Origin: Erginobacter sp964465735
GTDB taxonomy: Bacteria > Auribacterota > Erginobacteria > Erginobacterales > Erginobacteraceae
Reading direction: 5' to 3'
Assembly (NCBI GenBank): GCA_964465735.1
Contig: CAYXKT010000161.1
Location: forward strand, 1-5,341
Length of the DNA: 5,341 nucleotides
Shown here piece after piece: positions 4,865 to 5,341 of the stretch (positions are counted from its first letter, which is position 1; each line of letters begins with the position of its first letter). Made by a program: the position numbers and the translations under genes. The notes beneath the pieces were generated by a model. It did no database searches. It was not told the DNA's origin and saw nothing but the letters and a program-made list of their open reading frames with translations.

Positions 4865-5230
4865 ATGAAAATTTCTCTACTTACCGGATATTTAAAATCC
4901 TGTTTTGGGGATGTCCGGTTCGGGAAATTGGATCAGGGTAAACGGTCTCGCTTTGTCATTGAACGGATCCTGGAATACGGCGGCCGGGAAGCGGCGGATC
5001 AGATGTTTGCCGAAGTCCTTGTGGGAAACACGGGAAAAATTCTGGCCTTATCAGGACCCAGCGAGGCTGTCCGGCAGCCCTATTTCGGCGGGGGGACCGG
5101 ACCCGCTTTGCCACTTGGCCACCGCGTCTTTTCTGACCGGTATTTATTCCGCCCGGCGGAATTTGACGAACAGTTGCTTCTCCTCCGCCGGAAGGAAATT
5201 TCCCGGTTTTCCCTGGAAACAATCGCCTAA
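4865..5230 (+). pseudogene. Fused remnant: DUF6922-type antitoxin-like N-terminus plus truncated AbiEii-like nucleotidyltransferase
   Basis: Residues 9-50 (YLKSCFGDVRFGKLD...RFVIERILEYG, then EAADQMF) resemble DUF6922-type small proteins that usually sit beside AbiEii/AbiGii toxins. The family's usual FWDVDF is here CFGDVRF. From about residue 73 the frame resembles the start of an AbiEii-type nucleotidyltransferase: GGT at 76-78, LGHR at 84-87, then Asp91-Arg-Tyr93-LF and RPAEFD (96-101). The family normally has DxD here, so the second catalytic Asp appears replaced by Tyr93. The antitoxin C-terminus and toxin N-terminus are shortened, and the frame ends in TAA after 121 residues, far below the usual 200-300 residues for the toxin. 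An in-frame TGA at 4850-4852 makes ATG 4865 the first start, and no Shine-Dalgarno is clear. I infer a deletion that fused an antitoxin-toxin pair, followed by decay. Assignments are from remembered family patterns and are moderately sure. Confidence 0.55.
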
Positions 5231-5341
5231 AAGACGATCAAGGTCGATACGGCGCGGTTCTTTTTAGTCATTTTTACTATGACCTGAATTGAGCGATTCT
5301 ATGTGGCGAACTGCACCAATCTTTTGCGTCCGAACGGATAT
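5231..5341 (+). other. Tail after the toxin remnant, possibly frameshifted continuation
   Basis: In a different frame, 5257-5286 encodes VLFSHFYYDL, which resembles the V-FSFFYYPYPL strand of AbiEii-type nucleotidyltransferases that follows the DxD region. That frame ends in TGA at 5290-5292. After this I see no coding signal up to the window end. A sequence at 5279-5298 is an imperfect inverted copy of 35-54. Confidence 0.3.

Noticed and set aside
4956..5222. Minus-strand 88-codon frame
   Set aside because: It is antisense to the toxin remnant, with Arg/Pro/Gly-rich composition and no RBS.
4905..5267. Alternative plus-strand frame across the antitoxin/toxin remnant
   Set aside because: Its product is basic and Ser/Arg/Gly-rich without motifs, whereas the frame starting at 4865 shows VIERILEYG and GGT...LGHR motifs.

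Overview
The window looks like chromosomal DNA of an uncultured or little-studied bacterium. The sequence shows GC-rich coding regions, AT-rich intergenic promoters, clear Shine-Dalgarno sites and several small orphan proteins. The mix of a YfhO-type membrane glycosyltransferase-like protein, a lone MazG-like pyrophosphohydrolase, a small GLGFDNQDG-type orphan and an AbiE-like toxin-antitoxin remnant reminds me of candidate phyla such as Omnitrophota or other PVC-related or deep-branching lineages. That placement is an impression from protein types, not a proof. I see no rRNA, tRNA, CRISPR array, transposase or phage gene.

Layout. A 63-residue cysteine-rich (zinc-ribbon-like) protein on + (87-278) converges with a two-gene minus-strand operon. 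In that operon a 74-residue orphan (823-599) is joined by an ATGA stop/start overlap to a 102-residue MazG-like nucleotide pyrophosphohydrolase (602-294). The 254-bp divergent gap (824-1077) carries a minus-strand promoter, a plus-strand TTGACA promoter, a 12-bp perfect palindrome and nested inverted repeats. On + follow an 85-residue conserved-looking orphan (1078-1335) and a 172-residue integral membrane protein with the His/Asp pattern of YdjM-like putative metal-dependent hydrolases (1380-1898). A 266-bp AT-richer gap follows, holding no convincing gene apart from one possible 19-codon hydrophobic peptide. The largest gene, an 833-residue YfhO-family membrane protein, occupies 4666-2165 on the minus strand. 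A 198-bp divergent gap with several inverted repeats and a strong promoter separates it from a short plus-strand frame (4865-5230).

That last frame is the most interesting item. Its N-terminal half resembles the small DUF6922-type antitoxin-like proteins commonly found beside AbiEii/AbiGii nucleotidyltransferase toxins. Its C-terminal half resembles the beginning of such a toxin, with GGT...LGHR...LF..EFD conserved but the second Asp of the DxD motif replaced by Tyr. The frame stops shortly afterwards, with a possible frameshifted continuation. I read it as a collapsed antitoxin-toxin pair fused into one decaying reading frame. Its promoter is predicted to start transcription at, or within a base or two of, the ATG.

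The genes do not form one obvious pathway. The 74-residue/MazG pair probably acts together in nucleotide housekeeping, the YfhO protein acts in cell-envelope glycosylation, and the rest are orphans. I did not find a convincing intact new multi-gene system. The best leads are the antitoxin-toxin fusion remnant, the coupled 74-residue/MazG pair and the structured divergent promoter region.
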